DNA of 64,000 bases from an uncultured Clostridia bacterium (lineage in GTDB: Bacteria; Bacillota; Clostridia; TANB77; CAG-508): positions 1 through 64,000 of the forward strand of contig CAKOYU010000003.1 in the NCBI GenBank assembly GCA_934130975.1, given 5' to 3'. Numbering within the stretch: the first letter of the stretch is position 1; each line of letters begins with the position of its first letter. The notes beneath the pieces are model-generated. The model ran no database searches and was not told the origin of the DNA. It saw only the letters and a list, made by a program, of their open reading frames with translations. Positions 45,275 through 54,341 of the stretch are shown one piece after another. A program made the translations under genes and the position numbers.

Positions 45275-45930
45275 TATCTGTCTCCTCCTTCCACTTTTTT
45301 AGCTGGAAGAACTTCTCCTTTATATATCCAAACTTTAACACCGATTTTTCCATATGTTGTATCTGCTTCTGCAAATCCATAATCAATATCAGCTCTTAAA
45401 GTTTGTAGTGGAATTGTTCCTTCTTTGTAGAATTCTGTTCTAGCCATATCGGCTCCACCTAATCTTCCAGATACTGCAGTCTTTATTCCTAAAGCTCCTG
45501 CTTTCATAGATTTTTGCATACATTGTTTCATTGCTCTTCTGAATGAAATTCTTCTTTCTAGTTGTCCAGCGATATTTTCTGCAACTAATTGTGCATCTGT
45601 ATCTACTGATTTTACTTCAACTATGTTTATGTTTATATCTTTTCCTATTAATTTTGTTAATTCAGCTTTTAAGCTTTCTGCTCCAGCTCCACCTTTTCCG
45701 ATTATTATTCCTGGTTTAGCTGCATGAACATTAACTTTAATCATTTTTGCTGTTCTTTCGATTTCGATATCAGAAATTCCAGCTGCGTATAATTTTTTCT
45801 TTAAAAATTTACGGATTTTTTGGTCTTCTACTAAATAATCTGCAAAGTCTTTAGAATCTGCATACCATTTAGCTTTCCAGTCTTTTATTATTCCAACTCT
45901 TACACCTGTTGGATGTACTTTCTGTCCCAT
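45274..45930 (-). CDS. rpsC: 30S ribosomal protein S3
   Basis: 218 residues. KH domain near 60-110 with [18 protein letters not shown]; the C-terminal half has [20 protein letters not shown]. It helps unwind mRNA at the entry channel. Confidence 0.98.
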   Translation of the reverse strand: MGQKVHPTGVRVGIIKDWKAKWYADSKDFADYLVEDQKIRKFLKKKLYAAGISDIEIERTAKMIKVNVHAAKPGIIIGKGGAGAESLKAELTKLIGKDININIVEVKSVDTDAQLVAENIAGQLERRISFRRAMKQCMQKSMKAGALGIKTAVSGRLGGADMARTEFYKEGTIPLQTLRADIDYGFAEADTTYGKIGVKVWIYKGEVLPAKKVEGGDR

Positions 45931-45935
45931 CTAAC

Positions 45936-46292
45936 CTATGCCTCCTTTTCTTTTAACACTATTGTTATATGACTTGTTCTTTTTCTAATTCTAACTGCTG
46001 AACCTTTTGCTGCAGGTCTTATTCTCTTTAATGTTGGACCTTGATTTGCATATATTTCAGCAACATATAAATTTTCATGTTTCATATCATGATTGTTCTC
46101 AGCGTTTGCGATTGCTGATTTTAATAATTTTTCTATAATAACTGATGATGCTTTTGGTGTGAATTTTACTATTGCTAAAGCTTCATCAACGTCTTTTCCT
46201 CTTATTAAGTCTGCAACGATTTTTACTTTTCTTGCAGATATTCTAGCATATCTTAATGTTGCTTTTGCTTCCATTATTGCTGTTTCTTCCAC
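45936..46292 (-). CDS. rplV: 50S ribosomal protein L22
   Basis: 118 residues. Its hairpin lines the exit tunnel. [18 protein letters not shown] (about 16-33) and [23 protein letters not shown] start (46290-46292) 7 bases after aaggaggg. Confidence 0.97.
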   Translation of the reverse strand: MEETAIMEAKATLRYARISARKVKIVADLIRGKDVDEALAIVKFTPKASSVIIEKLLKSAIANAENNHDMKHENLYVAEIYANQGPTLKRIRPAAKGSAVRIRKRTSHITIVLKEKEA

Positions 46293-46318
46293 TACAATTC
46301 CCTCCTTAAATTAATTTT

Positions 46319-46594
46319 TTATTTCTTTGTAGTTTTTTCTCCTGCATGACCTTTAAATGTTCTTGTAGGAGCAAATTCACCTAATTTATGACCTATCATT
46401 TCTTCTGTAATATATACTGGCACATGTTTTCTACCGTCATGAACAGCAATTGTGTGTCCAATCATTTGTGGATATATTGTTGAAGCTCTTGACCATGTCT
46501 TGATTACTTCTTTGTTTCCACTTTCATTCATAGCTTCTACTCTTTTTAATAATTCTGGTGCTATGAAAGGTTTTTTCTTACTTGATCTTGACAT
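46319..46594 (-). CDS. rpsS: 30S ribosomal protein S19
   Basis: 91 residues. [18 protein letters not shown] and the signature [20 protein letters not shown]. Binds S13 in the head. Confidence 0.98.
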   Translation of the reverse strand: MSRSSKKKPFIAPELLKRVEAMNESGNKEVIKTWSRASTIYPQMIGHTIAVHDGRKHVPVYITEEMIGHKLGEFAPTRTFKGHAGEKTTKK

Positions 46595-46611
46595 ATGATT
46601 TTCCTCCTATT

Positions 46612-47439
46612 CTACTTTCTTCTCTTTACTATAAATTTATTTGATTTCTTTTTAGCATTTCTTGTCTTGTATCCTAATGCTGGTTTACCCCAAGGTGTCA
46701 TTGGTCCTGCGTGTCCTATTGGTGCTCTACCTTCACCACCACCATGAGGGTGATCTACTGGGTTCATTACAGAACCTCTAACTGTAGGTCTAATTCCTAA
46801 GTGTCTTGTTTTACCTGCTTTACCTAATTTTACATTTTCATGGTCAGAATTTCCAACTACACCTATTGTAGCTCTACATCTAGCTAAGATTAATCTCATT
46901 TCTCCTGATGGTAATCTTACATGTGCATATTTTCCTTCTTTAGCCATCAATTGTGCACTTTGTCCTGCAACTCTTACTAATTTTCCACCTTGACCTGGAT
47001 TTAATTCGATATTATGAATTAATGTTCCTACTGGTATGTTTGATATTGGTAAACTGTTACCTGGTTTTATATCTGCATTTATTCCAGATACTACTTTATC
47101 TCCATCAGTTAATCCTTGTGGTGCTATAATGTAATTTAATGTTCCATCTTCATATTTGATTAATGCTATGTTTGCACTTCTGTTTGGATCATATTCGATA
47201 CCAATAACTGTTGCTTCCATATCATCTTTATTTCTTTTGAAATCTATAATTCTGTATTTTTGTCTATTTCCTCCACCTTGATGTCTTACTGTTATTCTAC
47301 CATATGAGTTTCTTCCTGCATTTTTCTTTTTCTTTGCTAATAAAGATTTTTCTGGTGTCTTTTTAGTAATTTCTGCATAATCAGAAACTGTCATATTTCT
47401 TCTTGATGGTGTATAGGCTTTGAATCTTTTTATTCCCAT
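46612..47439 (-). CDS. rplB: 50S ribosomal protein L2
   Basis: 275 residues. Needed for subunit association and peptidyl transfer. [19 protein letters not shown] (about 42-60), and the catalytic-site loop [20 protein letters not shown] (about 220-239, conserved His). The RBS is gaaggag. Confidence 0.98.
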   Translation of the reverse strand: MGIKRFKAYTPSRRNMTVSDYAEITKKTPEKSLLAKKKKNAGRNSYGRITVRHQGGGNRQKYRIIDFKRNKDDMEATVIGIEYDPNRSANIALIKYEDGTLNYIIAPQGLTDGDKVVSGINADIKPGNSLPISNIPVGTLIHNIELNPGQGGKLVRVAGQSAQLMAKEGKYAHVRLPSGEMRLILARCRATIGVVGNSDHENVKLGKAGKTRHLGIRPTVRGSVMNPVDHPHGGGEGRAPIGHAGPMTPWGKPALGYKTRNAKKKSNKFIVKRRK

Positions 47440-47635
47440 TTCTTTCTCCTTCCTCAGATTTATGAAAAACTTCGTCTTACGTTGTCAAATTCATTCGAAA
47501 CGTCCTCAACGTACCCACGTACGCCTGCGGTTTTCTCATTCATTCTCCTAGTAATACTCGTTTTTGCTAAATCTTCTACACTACTCTTCTGAGTAGGTTT
47601 TGTGGATTTTTTCCTGTTCCACTTACAGATATTCT
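47440..47635 (-). other. GC-rich intergenic segment upstream of rplB
   Basis: About 196 bases with no recognised gene. The rplB-proximal half (about 47465-47560) is far more GC-rich than its surroundings and has a cgtac/gtacg hairpin. One minus-strand frame stays open to a TAA at 47460-47462 and would read ...KTSITRRMNEKTAGVRGY and on to NVRRSFS, with no start or RBS. Its last 22 bases resemble the stretch just before the rplC RBS (near 49660-49690). Confidence 0.45.
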
Positions 47636-47977
47636 TTATTCTCCGGGTTCTTTCCCGATATTTTCTTTTATTTTTCTCTTGACGTATTTTCTTTCAGCGT
47701 CAGTTTCTATATATTCACTTACTTCTGAACATATTTGTTTCATTCTATCCCTAAAGTTTTTAGCTTTATTGGGTTGCTTTTCTTCCTTTTCTTTAACTTC
47801 AGAATAATTAGGATTATCTAATTTTTCAACCAAAGAATAATCAGATTTTTCCAATGCATCCTTACAAGGCTTACTTATATCAAATGTTTCCGGATTATTC
47901 ATTTTTAAATTTACAGCCCATTCCAATGGTGTTTTGGGTATAAATTTATTATTTTTTCTTGATTGCCTATCTTTCAT
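47636..47977 (-). CDS. Hypothetical protein inserted in the S10 operon
   Basis: 113 residues, not recognised. Highly charged: basic start (KDRQSRKNNKF), then TPLEWAVNLKMNNPETFD, an acidic Lys/Glu linker (about 60-72), and a helical end (NFRDRMKQICSEVSEYIETD, then KRKIKEN). A clear RBS (taggag) lies 5-6 bases from the ATG, and it is 20 bases from rplW on the same strand, so it must be made with ribosomal proteins. It is not part of the usual S10 gene set. A ribosome-associated role is possible, but a chance insertion is equally open. Confidence 0.6.
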   Translation of the reverse strand: MKDRQSRKNNKFIPKTPLEWAVNLKMNNPETFDISKPCKDALEKSDYSLVEKLDNPNYSEVKEKEEKQPNKAKNFRDRMKQICSEVSEYIETDAERKYVKRKIKENIGKEPGE

Positions 47978-47997
47978 CTTATTCTCCTATTTTTAAA

Positions 47998-48345
47998 TTA
48001 AGCACCCATAAATTCATCAATAGAATCTTTATATTTCTTAGAAACTTTAACTGCTTTTCCACCTTTTCCAAGATATGTTTTGTCAGATGGATCTGTATCT
48101 ATTGTAACAATAGCTTTTTTCCAATCTGGAGTTTTTCCTTCTACATATCTAACTCTTTTTGTTTTTCCTTTAACTATCATTGTGTTAACATTTAATACTT
48201 TTACTTCAAATAGTTTTTCTACAGCTTTTGCTATATCAACTTTTGTTGCTTTTTTGTTAACTTCGAAAGTGTATTTTCCTGCTTGCATTTCATCATTACT
48301 TTTTTCAGTTATTACTGGTCTTATTATTACTTCTTCTGGTAACAT
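47998..48345 (-). CDS. rplW: 50S ribosomal protein L23
   Basis: 115 residues. Docking site for trigger factor and SRP at the tunnel exit. IIRPVITEKSNDEMQAGKYT at the start and VNTMIVKGKTKRVRYVEG later. It shares its start base with the rplD stop. Confidence 0.97.
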   Translation of the reverse strand: MLPEEVIIRPVITEKSNDEMQAGKYTFEVNKKATKVDIAKAVEKLFEVKVLNVNTMIVKGKTKRVRYVEGKTPDWKKAIVTIDTDPSDKTYLGKGGKAVKVSKKYKDSIDEFMGA

Positions 48346-48968
48346 TAAGCATACACCTCCTCTAATTTTTTAACAGTATCTAGTGGTAAAACTAATTTAC
48401 TGCAATTTAATAAATCAAATACATTGATCATATTTAATTGAATAGCTTTAACACCTTCTATGTTTCTACTTGATAGGTAAACATTTTCATTTTTATCAGC
48501 TAAGATAATTAATGTTTTTCCTTCTAATTTTAAATCTGTTAAAGCTTTTGCCATAACTTTTGTTTTTGGTTCTTTAACTTCTAATTTGTCAACAACTGTT
48601 AATTCATTATCTAATACTTTTGCACTTAATAATGATCTGATTGCAAGTTGTCTTTCTTTTTTATTTACTCTATATTTATATGAACGTGGTTTTGGACCTA
48701 ATGCGATACCACCTTTAATCCATTGTGGAGCACGTATACTACCTTGTCTAGCTCTACCTGTTCCTTTTTGTCTCCATGGTTTTCTACCACCACCACGAAC
48801 TTCTGCTCTTGTTTTTGTACTTTGTGTACCTTGTCTTTGATTAGCTAAGTAGTTTACTAATACACTATGTACAACTGTTTCGTTTGGTTCGATTCCAAAT
48901 ACTGCTGCACTTAATTCTACATCGCTAACTTTTTTACCTTGCATGTTATATACATCTACTTTTGGCAT
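48345..48968 (-). CDS. rplD: 50S ribosomal protein L4
   Basis: 207 residues. The tunnel loop has RGGGRKPWRQKGTGRARQGS (about 59-78); NVEGVKAIQ-like ending is present. L4 represses the S10 operon in proteobacteria; here that is not known. Confidence 0.98.
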   Translation of the reverse strand: MPKVDVYNMQGKKVSDVELSAAVFGIEPNETVVHSVLVNYLANQRQGTQSTKTRAEVRGGGRKPWRQKGTGRARQGSIRAPQWIKGGIALGPKPRSYKYRVNKKERQLAIRSLLSAKVLDNELTVVDKLEVKEPKTKVMAKALTDLKLEGKTLIILADKNENVYLSSRNIEGVKAIQLNMINVFDLLNCSKLVLPLDTVKKLEEVYA

Positions 48969-48994
48969 TTCGTAATTCCTCCTTTTCTATAACC

Positions 48995-49627
48995 TTATAT
49001 AGCTTTTACAGCTGATTTTATTTTTAAGATAGCTCCTTTTGGTCCTGGAACACTACCTTTTACTAATATTACGTTTTTGTCTAAATCTACTTTTACAACA
49101 TCTAAGTTTTGGATTGTAACTGTAACTCTTCCCATATGTCCTGGAAGTTTTTTACCTTTAAATACTCTTCCTGGTGTTGATGTTGATCCCATTGAACCTG
49201 GTCTTCTGTGATACATTGATCCATGTCCCATTGGTCCTCTGTGTTGACCATGTCTTTTAATTACACCTTGGAATCCTTTTCCTTTTGATGTTCCTTGTAC
49301 ATCTATTTTATCACCTTCAGCAAATACATCTGCTTTTAATTCGTCTCCAGCTTTGATTCCTTCTATTGAATCTAATCTGAATTCTCTCAAATGTTTTTTG
49401 GCTGTAACATTTGCTTTTGCAAAATGTCCTTTTTCTGGTTTGTTTAATTTGTTTTCTTTAACTTCTCCAAATCCTAATTGTACTGCTTCATATCCATCAT
49501 TTTCTAATGTTTTTACTTGAGCAACTACACATGGACCTGCTTCTAATACTGTTACTGGAATAACTGTTCCGTTTTCATCAAATATTTGAGTCATTCCTAA
49601 TTTTTTTCCTATTAATGCTTTTTTCAT
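48995..49627 (-). CDS. rplC: 50S ribosomal protein L3
   Basis: 210 residues. Assembly initiator. [20 protein letters not shown] opens it and [16 protein letters not shown] and [20 protein letters not shown] are diagnostic. The ATG at 49625-49627 follows taggaggagaaag. A frame running upstream to 49699 adds residues foreign to L3 and would bury this RBS. Confidence 0.97.
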   Translation of the reverse strand: MKKALIGKKLGMTQIFDENGTVIPVTVLEAGPCVVAQVKTLENDGYEAVQLGFGEVKENKLNKPEKGHFAKANVTAKKHLREFRLDSIEGIKAGDELKADVFAEGDKIDVQGTSKGKGFQGVIKRHGQHRGPMGHGSMYHRRPGSMGSTSTPGRVFKGKKLPGHMGRVTVTIQNLDVVKVDLDKNVILVKGSVPGPKGAILKIKSAVKAI

Positions 49628-49732
49628 CTTTCTTTCTCCTCCTATTGGCTGACCTGCTAATTCTAAACAGCGTCTCGCGTTGTTAAACTTCGTCAGCATG
49701 GTTATCGATTTTTATTTTATTTATATTTGAAA

Positions 49733-50056
49733 CTAGTTTTTGATTTCGATGTCAACACCTGCTGGTAGTTCTAGTTTCATTAAACTATCCATTGTTTTTT
49801 GTGTTGGGTAAAGAATATCTATAACTCTTTTATGTGTTCTCATTTCGAATTGTTCTCTTGAATCTTTGTGTTTGTGTGGAGAACGTAAGATTGTTACGAT
49901 TTCTTTTTGTGTTGGTAATGGAATAGGACCTGACACTTTTGCTCCTGTTTTCTTAGCAGTATCTACTATTTTTTCAGCAGACTGATCTAAAACTACATGG
50001 TCATAAGCTTTTAGTCTTATTCTAATTTTTTCACTTGATACAACTGTTTTTGCCAT
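49733..50056 (-). CDS. rpsJ: 30S ribosomal protein S10
   Basis: 107 residues. [20 protein letters not shown] and [20 protein letters not shown] are canonical. First gene of the S10 operon. RBS aaggaggg. A 240-base leader precedes it. Confidence 0.98.
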   Translation of the reverse strand: MAKTVVSSEKIRIRLKAYDHVVLDQSAEKIVDTAKKTGAKVSGPIPLPTQKEIVTILRSPHKHKDSREQFEMRTHKRVIDILYPTQKTMDSLMKLELPAGVDIEIKN

Positions 50057-50304
50057 TGTAATTTTCCCTCCTTAATAAATTTGTTTAAATATTTTAAAAT
50101 TACGCGTTGGCAAGTTACAACACTTCCGGGTGTTTTGTATATACCCATTTTAAAATCCCAAAAATTCGCATGATGATTCTGGGATAAGTGCTTTATTTAT
50201 ATTAAACTTACCGCCTGGTCTAGCCAAGACATACTCCACTGAAGTTCCCTCCACTCTAAGAGTGTAGCCACATTCAGCTTCAACGCTACATTTCATGCTC
50301 ATCT
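50057..50304 (-). other. S10 operon leader region with GC-rich structured part
   Basis: Transcript leader of about 240 nt before rpsJ. Bases 50150-50302 are clearly GC-richer than flanking DNA, with a cactc-tta-gagtg hairpin (about 50250-50263), and another hairpin (acaaaacac/gtgttgt) near 50115-50140. The same stretch carries an open frame of 50 codons (MSMKCSVEAECGYTLR... ending CEFLGF) starting at 50302 with no RBS. It may be an autoregulatory r-protein leader or a leader peptide. Confidence 0.45.
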
Positions 50305-50333
50305 ATTATATAATGTTTTTTCATTTATGTCAA
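50305..50333 (-). promoter_or_regulatory. S10 operon promoter
   Basis: Perfect TTGACA (50328-50333), 17-nt spacer and perfect TATAAT (50305-50310). Confidence 0.93.
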
Positions 50334-50360
50334 TACTTTTAGCTAAATTTGCCAAAATTC

Positions 50361-50393
50361 GCAAAAAAAAGAATAAATAATCTTGAATTATTC
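50361..50393 (-). terminator. Terminator after the dCMP deaminase gene
   Basis: Minus-strand stem gaataa/ttattc with a following run of eight T, 15 bases past the stop at 50408. Confidence 0.75.
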
Positions 50394-50407
50394 ACTCTTT
50401 TTCTTTT

Positions 50408-50899
50408 TTATAGTTTTATCATAATCTCTTTTTCTCCATCCAATTCTATCTTTTTATATGTAATACCACATTCATCAAAAAGTTTTCGTGATGCTATATT
50501 ATTTTCAGAATTAGCATATTTATCTGACAAATAAATAACTTCTTTTATTCCTGATTGAATTATTATTTTAGCACATTCATTGCAAGGAAATAGATCTACA
50601 TATATTTTCGCATGTTCCAAGTCTTTCTTACTTCCTCTATAATTTAATATTGCATTCATTTCTGCATGACATACATACGGATATTTAGTTTCTAAATTTT
50701 TCCCATCTCTTGCCCACGGAAATCTTTCATCAGAAAATCCATTTGGAGCTCCATTATACCCTATTGATAAAATTCTATTATCATCACTTACTATGCATGC
50801 TCCTACCTGCGTGTTTGGATCTTTACTTCTCATTGCTGATAATTTTGCTATTGCCATAAAATATTCATCCCAACTTATATAATTTTTTCTTTTTTCCAT
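50408..50899 (-). CDS. comEB: dCMP deaminase (ComEB-like)
   Basis: 163 residues. Deaminates dCMP to dUMP, the substrate of ThyA at 29-30 kb. Zinc site: [11 protein letters not shown] (about 81-91, His plus catalytic Glu) and [12 protein letters not shown] (about 108-119, two Cys). [13 protein letters not shown] is typical of the family. It is a single gene between a terminator and the S10 promoter. ComEB-type naming follows Bacillus; a competence role is not implied. Confidence 0.93.
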   Translation of the reverse strand: MEKRKNYISWDEYFMAIAKLSAMRSKDPNTQVGACIVSDDNRILSIGYNGAPNGFSDERFPWARDGKNLETKYPYVCHAEMNAILNYRGSKKDLEHAKIYVDLFPCNECAKIIIQSGIKEVIYLSDKYANSENNIASRKLFDECGITYKKIELDGEKEIMIKL

Positions 50900-50925
50900 T
50901 TATATCAATCCTTTCTTTTTAGCAA

Positions 50926-50961
50926 AAAGGCCATTTTAAGTCTTAACCTAAAATAGCCTTT
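50926..50961 (-). terminator. Terminator after the secF-like gene
   Basis: Minus-strand imperfect stem aaaggctatttta/taaaatggccttt, followed by ttgct. It separates the dCMP deaminase gene from secF. Confidence 0.7.
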
Positions 50962-50964
50962 AAT

Positions 50965-51588
50965 TTATTTTTCATTTTGTTTTATTACCATTAATATACT
51001 TGCTATATACATTGCTATAACTAATACCGGTGTAAATCTTCCAACTGGAATTCTTGTTATTGAAATTATACTCAACAAGAACAATTCTCCAAAGATTGGA
51101 AATACTATAGTTCTTCCAAGTACTTTTAATATTCCTTTTTTATAATATCTTATAACCATGTATACTAATACTAATATTCCTGAAATCGAAAATGGTACTA
51201 TATATTTTTTATACATATCTATAAGTTTTGTTTCAGGCACTGTATTGATAGTAGTATCTTCTGCTGTTTGTGAAAATTCATAATTTTCTTTTATTTTATT
51301 TACAATATTGTTTTTTTGTTCATCAGTTATTTCTTTAGCTCTTATTGTAACTAAATCTTTATATATTTCTACTGTTTGTACCATATTGTTTGAATTGTTT
51401 AAATTTTCATTTACAATTTCTTTTATTTTTGATACATCAGCTTCTTGCTCTATATACACATCTATACTTTGACTTTTTGAATACTTTAGTTCTTTATTAA
51501 ATCCATAGATTCCAGTTACTACTATTCCTGCTAAAATAACTAATGTCATTAAAGAAATAGCAATAATTTTTATATTTTTTTGTTTCAT
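50965..51588 (-). CDS. Reduced SecF-like protein-export membrane protein
   Basis: 207 residues against about 290-320 for SecF. One helix at the start (about 9-31) is followed by a small extracytoplasmic domain (DVYIEQEADVSKIKEIVNEN) and about four helices from 128 on. The conserved SecF GIDFxGG motif is replaced by NKELKYSKSQSIDVYI. It is 10 bases downstream of a SecD-like gene, the standard secDF order, which is the main support for the call. Probably a divergent helper of Sec export driven by ion flow. Confidence 0.6.
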   Translation of the reverse strand: MKQKNIKIIAISLMTLVILAGIVVTGIYGFNKELKYSKSQSIDVYIEQEADVSKIKEIVNENLNNSNNMVQTVEIYKDLVTIRAKEITDEQKNNIVNKIKENYEFSQTAEDTTINTVPETKLIDMYKKYIVPFSISGILVLVYMVIRYYKKGILKVLGRTIVFPIFGELFLLSIISITRIPVGRFTPVLVIAMYIASILMVIKQNEK

Positions 51589-51598
51589 GTCTTGCCTC

Positions 51599-52951
51599 CT
51601 ATTTGTTTTCTCTTAATTTCAATAATATTTCTGTTACAATTATATTATATATTGCTATTAGTATAAATCCCCAGAACATTATCATTCCAAAACTACTCAA
51701 GTTTGTCCATCCTGAGAAACAAAATACTATTGAAACAATCATTATTGGTACTAATTTTAAGAATAGTTCTTTATATGAACTTTTTACAGCTTCACTTACT
51801 ACATTCAATATTTTTGTTTTATTTAACATCATTTGACTTAATTTTAAATCTATTAATATAGTTAATATTATAGCTCCTATACCTTCAATTGTTATTATAA
51901 CATTTGTATATCTTAATACTAATGATAATAATGCTATAAATCCGATACATGATATACTTGCTAAAAATCCTTTTGATTTATATTTTATTGTCAATATCAC
52001 AAATAGTACTAATAATATTATTGCTACAACTCCTGCAAAATATAGCAATTGTTCATTTGTTATATCTGAATGTACAAATCTATTATTTTGAACTTCATAG
52101 TCTATAGGATATTTTCCTGAATTTATTAACATTGTTAATTCTGCAGCTTTAGCCATACTATTATTTACTGTTGTTGTATTAGATGTTTGTGATCCCATTT
52201 TTACTCGTATTTTATTTTTTTCTATTTTGTCTACATCATAATCTGTTCCTGCAATTGATAATTTTGCGACTTTTTTTGTTTCTTCTGTTGTTTGTTCTTC
52301 AGTATTATTGTCTTCTGTATTTGACTCATCTGAAGAATTTGAATTATCATCACTTTTTGTTGCTGATTCAACTGCATCTACATCATCTTTTAATATTGCA
52401 TAATTATTCTTAATTTCTTCTATTTTAGCTTGTCCATCTTCTGTTAATGCGATTTCTAAATATACTTGATATTCTCCATCTGCATTAGATGTATATGTGT
52501 ATTGAGCTTTTTTTACCATTTTTTCGTTTAATAATTCTGTGCTTGTATCTTTCTCTTTTATTTCAACTTTTCCTGATGCAATTAAGTAATATGCTAAATC
52601 ATCTGTTTGATCATCTTCTGGTAATTCTACTCTAATTACACCATTTTCTTTATTTAGTGAAATTGTGTAATCTTGAGCTTTTAAACTTTTTAATCTCTTT
52701 TCTATTGTCTTTTTTACTGTTTCATAATTTTCAACATTTTTTTCTTCTTCTGATGGTGCTGTTTTTCCTTCTGTACTTCCATCTGATATTTTTAATTCTA
52801 TTAATCTTTCTCCTTTTAGCTCTCTTCCTAAAGAATATTCTTTTACTTTATCTTCCATTCTGTTTTGTGTTTTTATATATACACCACCAAATGCAACTAG
52901 TACTATCAATATAATTGCTAATATTATTGTTGTTATTTTTACTTTTTTCAT
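51599..52951 (-). CDS. secD: SecD-like protein-export membrane protein
   Basis: 450 residues. An N-terminal helix (about 5-24) is followed by a large extracytoplasmic part with a SecD P1-like repeat (EKRLKSLKAQDYTISLNKENGVIRVELP), LGRELKGERLIEL in place of the usual GLDLKGG, and an Asp/Ser/Thr-rich low-complexity insert (about 205-230). A cluster of helices (about 300-445) follows. The ATG at 52951 follows aaaggat. A longer frame to 52993 lacks an RBS. Divergent but length and topology fit SecD. Confidence 0.72.
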   Translation of the reverse strand: MKKVKITTIILAIILIVLVAFGGVYIKTQNRMEDKVKEYSLGRELKGERLIELKISDGSTEGKTAPSEEEKNVENYETVKKTIEKRLKSLKAQDYTISLNKENGVIRVELPEDDQTDDLAYYLIASGKVEIKEKDTSTELLNEKMVKKAQYTYTSNADGEYQVYLEIALTEDGQAKIEEIKNNYAILKDDVDAVESATKSDDNSNSSDESNTEDNNTEEQTTEETKKVAKLSIAGTDYDVDKIEKNKIRVKMGSQTSNTTTVNNSMAKAAELTMLINSGKYPIDYEVQNNRFVHSDITNEQLLYFAGVVAIILLVLFVILTIKYKSKGFLASISCIGFIALLSLVLRYTNVIITIEGIGAIILTILIDLKLSQMMLNKTKILNVVSEAVKSSYKELFLKLVPIMIVSIVFCFSGWTNLSSFGMIMFWGFILIAIYNIIVTEILLKLRENK

Positions 52952-52973
52952 TTTATAATCGATCCTTTCATTT

Positions 52974-53633
52974 TTATAATAACTTAGTACCATTTATAAC
53001 TAATTCAAACCAAATATGTAAAAATTTTGCTGCATATTTGCTCATCATTGTTCTATCCATAAATATTTGAAAATAATCTAATACAGGACATATTTGCGTA
53101 TCTATTGTTAAATTTAATTTAACTTTTCTTTCCTCTGCATCTATTTCTAAATTAGCATCTGTTACTGCATAATTAACTCTATCATGTATATCAAATGTTG
53201 ACATGTTTGTATTTGTTACTCTATCTCTATGTACATCTGATTTGTCTGCTAATATTAATGCTGCAGATATATCACTTACAGCTGTTCCTGTTTCTTCATC
53301 ATGATTTCCTATTGCCATAACTATTTCTGTTCTTTCTTCTGCTGGCATTCCCATTTCTTTTAAAATGTTATATGCTAATATCGCTCCACTATGTGCATGA
53401 TCTACTCTATTTACACAGTTTCCTATATCATGTAAGTACCCTGCAATTTCTCCTAATTGTATAGTTCTTTCATCATATCCTAGTTTTCTTAAAATCTCTC
53501 CAGTTCTTGCTGATACAATTCCTATATGTCTATATGAATGTTCTGTATACCCAATTGCTTTTATTTGCTTTTGTGATGCTTGCACAAATGCTTGAACTTC
53601 TTCGTTATTTTTAACGTCTTCTAATGTTATCAT
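52974..53633 (-). CDS. HD-domain phosphohydrolase
   Basis: 219 residues. HD-superfamily metal ligands: HSYRHIGIV (about 32-40), GYLHDIGNCVNRVDHAHSG (about 64-82, the HD pair) and GNHDEE (about 107-112), with a later D in ADKSDVHRDR. It hydrolyses a phosphoester of unknown identity, probably a nucleotide. It lies 22 bases upstream of secD with a promoter of its own. Confidence 0.82.
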   Translation of the reverse strand: MITLEDVKNNEEVQAFVQASQKQIKAIGYTEHSYRHIGIVSARTGEILRKLGYDERTIQLGEIAGYLHDIGNCVNRVDHAHSGAILAYNILKEMGMPAEERTEIVMAIGNHDEETGTAVSDISAALILADKSDVHRDRVTNTNMSTFDIHDRVNYAVTDANLEIDAEERKVKLNLTIDTQICPVLDYFQIFMDRTMMSKYAAKFLHIWFELVINGTKLL

Positions 53634-53658
53634 TGCTTTCCTCCTTTAGTCTTTTATG

Positions 53659-53687
53659 ATTTTACCCTATTTTTCCAAAAATATCAA
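53659..53687 (-). promoter_or_regulatory. Promoter of the HD-domain/secDF unit
   Basis: TTGATA (53682-53687), 17-nt spacer, TAAAAT (53659-53664), 25 bases upstream of the HD-protein ATG. Confidence 0.7.
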
Positions 53688-53802
53688 CTGTTTTTATACA
53701 TTTTTTCTATTAAATGTCTCAGTTTATGTTTTTTCTTGTTTTTATATTAAAGACTTAAAATATATACACTTATCTAATAATATTAAATATAAAAAATATA
53801 CA

Positions 53803-53875
53803 TTTAGAAAATTAATAATATATTGTTTTGAAATACCGCGTAAGCGAAAATACAATATATTATTAATTCTCTAAA
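53803..53875. repeat. 24-bp inverted repeat with GNRA-like hairpin in the loop
   Basis: Arms 53803-53826 and 53852-53875 pair over 24 bases with one mismatch. The 25-nt loop holds a small cgc-gtaa-gcg hairpin, a GUAA tetraloop in RNA form. It lies in the 288-base gap between two genes, which otherwise shows only a weak hairpin after the TIGR04086 gene (about 53902-53917). Confidence 0.75.
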
Positions 53876-53921
53876 ATCTATATAATAATATTATTAATGT
53901 ATAAGAATAACCAATTATTCA

Positions 53922-54284
53922 TTAACCTTTATTCACCCCTATTACTCCTCCAAACATTCCACAAACAATTCCTGATACAATAATAATTACTGATTGAATA
54001 TTTAAATTAAAATTATGATTTATAATTCCAGATAGCAAATATATTGATAACAAATATACTCCACCTATTACAGCTCCATTTAATAGTCCATTTTTCTTCA
54101 TATTAAAATTACCAATTGAGCTTCCTATAAATATACTTATTGCAGTTATTACGATTATTACTGGTGCTATAAACGACTCACTTACATTAGTATATGTTAA
54201 TATTAATGAAAAAATAAATAAAAATACAAACGTACATACTATTGAAATACCTATTCCCTTTATAATATTTGTTAACCCTTCCAT
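53922..54284 (-). CDS. TIGR04086-family membrane protein
   Basis: 120 residues with four hydrophobic helices (about 9-31, 38-57, 67-86, 96-117) and short loops. The pattern GIGISIVCTF near the start and GIVCGMFGGVIGV at the end fits the TIGR04086 family of clostridial and bacillar membrane proteins. Function is unknown. The RBS is gggagg. Confidence 0.72.
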   Translation of the reverse strand: MEGLTNIIKGIGISIVCTFVFLFIFSLILTYTNVSESFIAPVIIVITAISIFIGSSIGNFNMKKNGLLNGAVIGGVYLLSIYLLSGIINHNFNLNIQSVIIIVSGIVCGMFGGVIGVNKG

Positions 54285-54341
54285 ATTCTACCTCCCATTA
54301 CATTTATATTCTGTAATAGGCAATTTTATAACTAATATTAT

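Noticed and set aside
47460..47635. In-frame continuation of the 113-residue gene past its stop
   Set aside because: Careful reading shows the open frame ending at 47460 is in a different phase; the gene's own frame meets another stop soon after.
49628..49699. N-terminal extension of L3
   Set aside because: It contains the RBS of the canonical ATG at 49627 and does not match the family.
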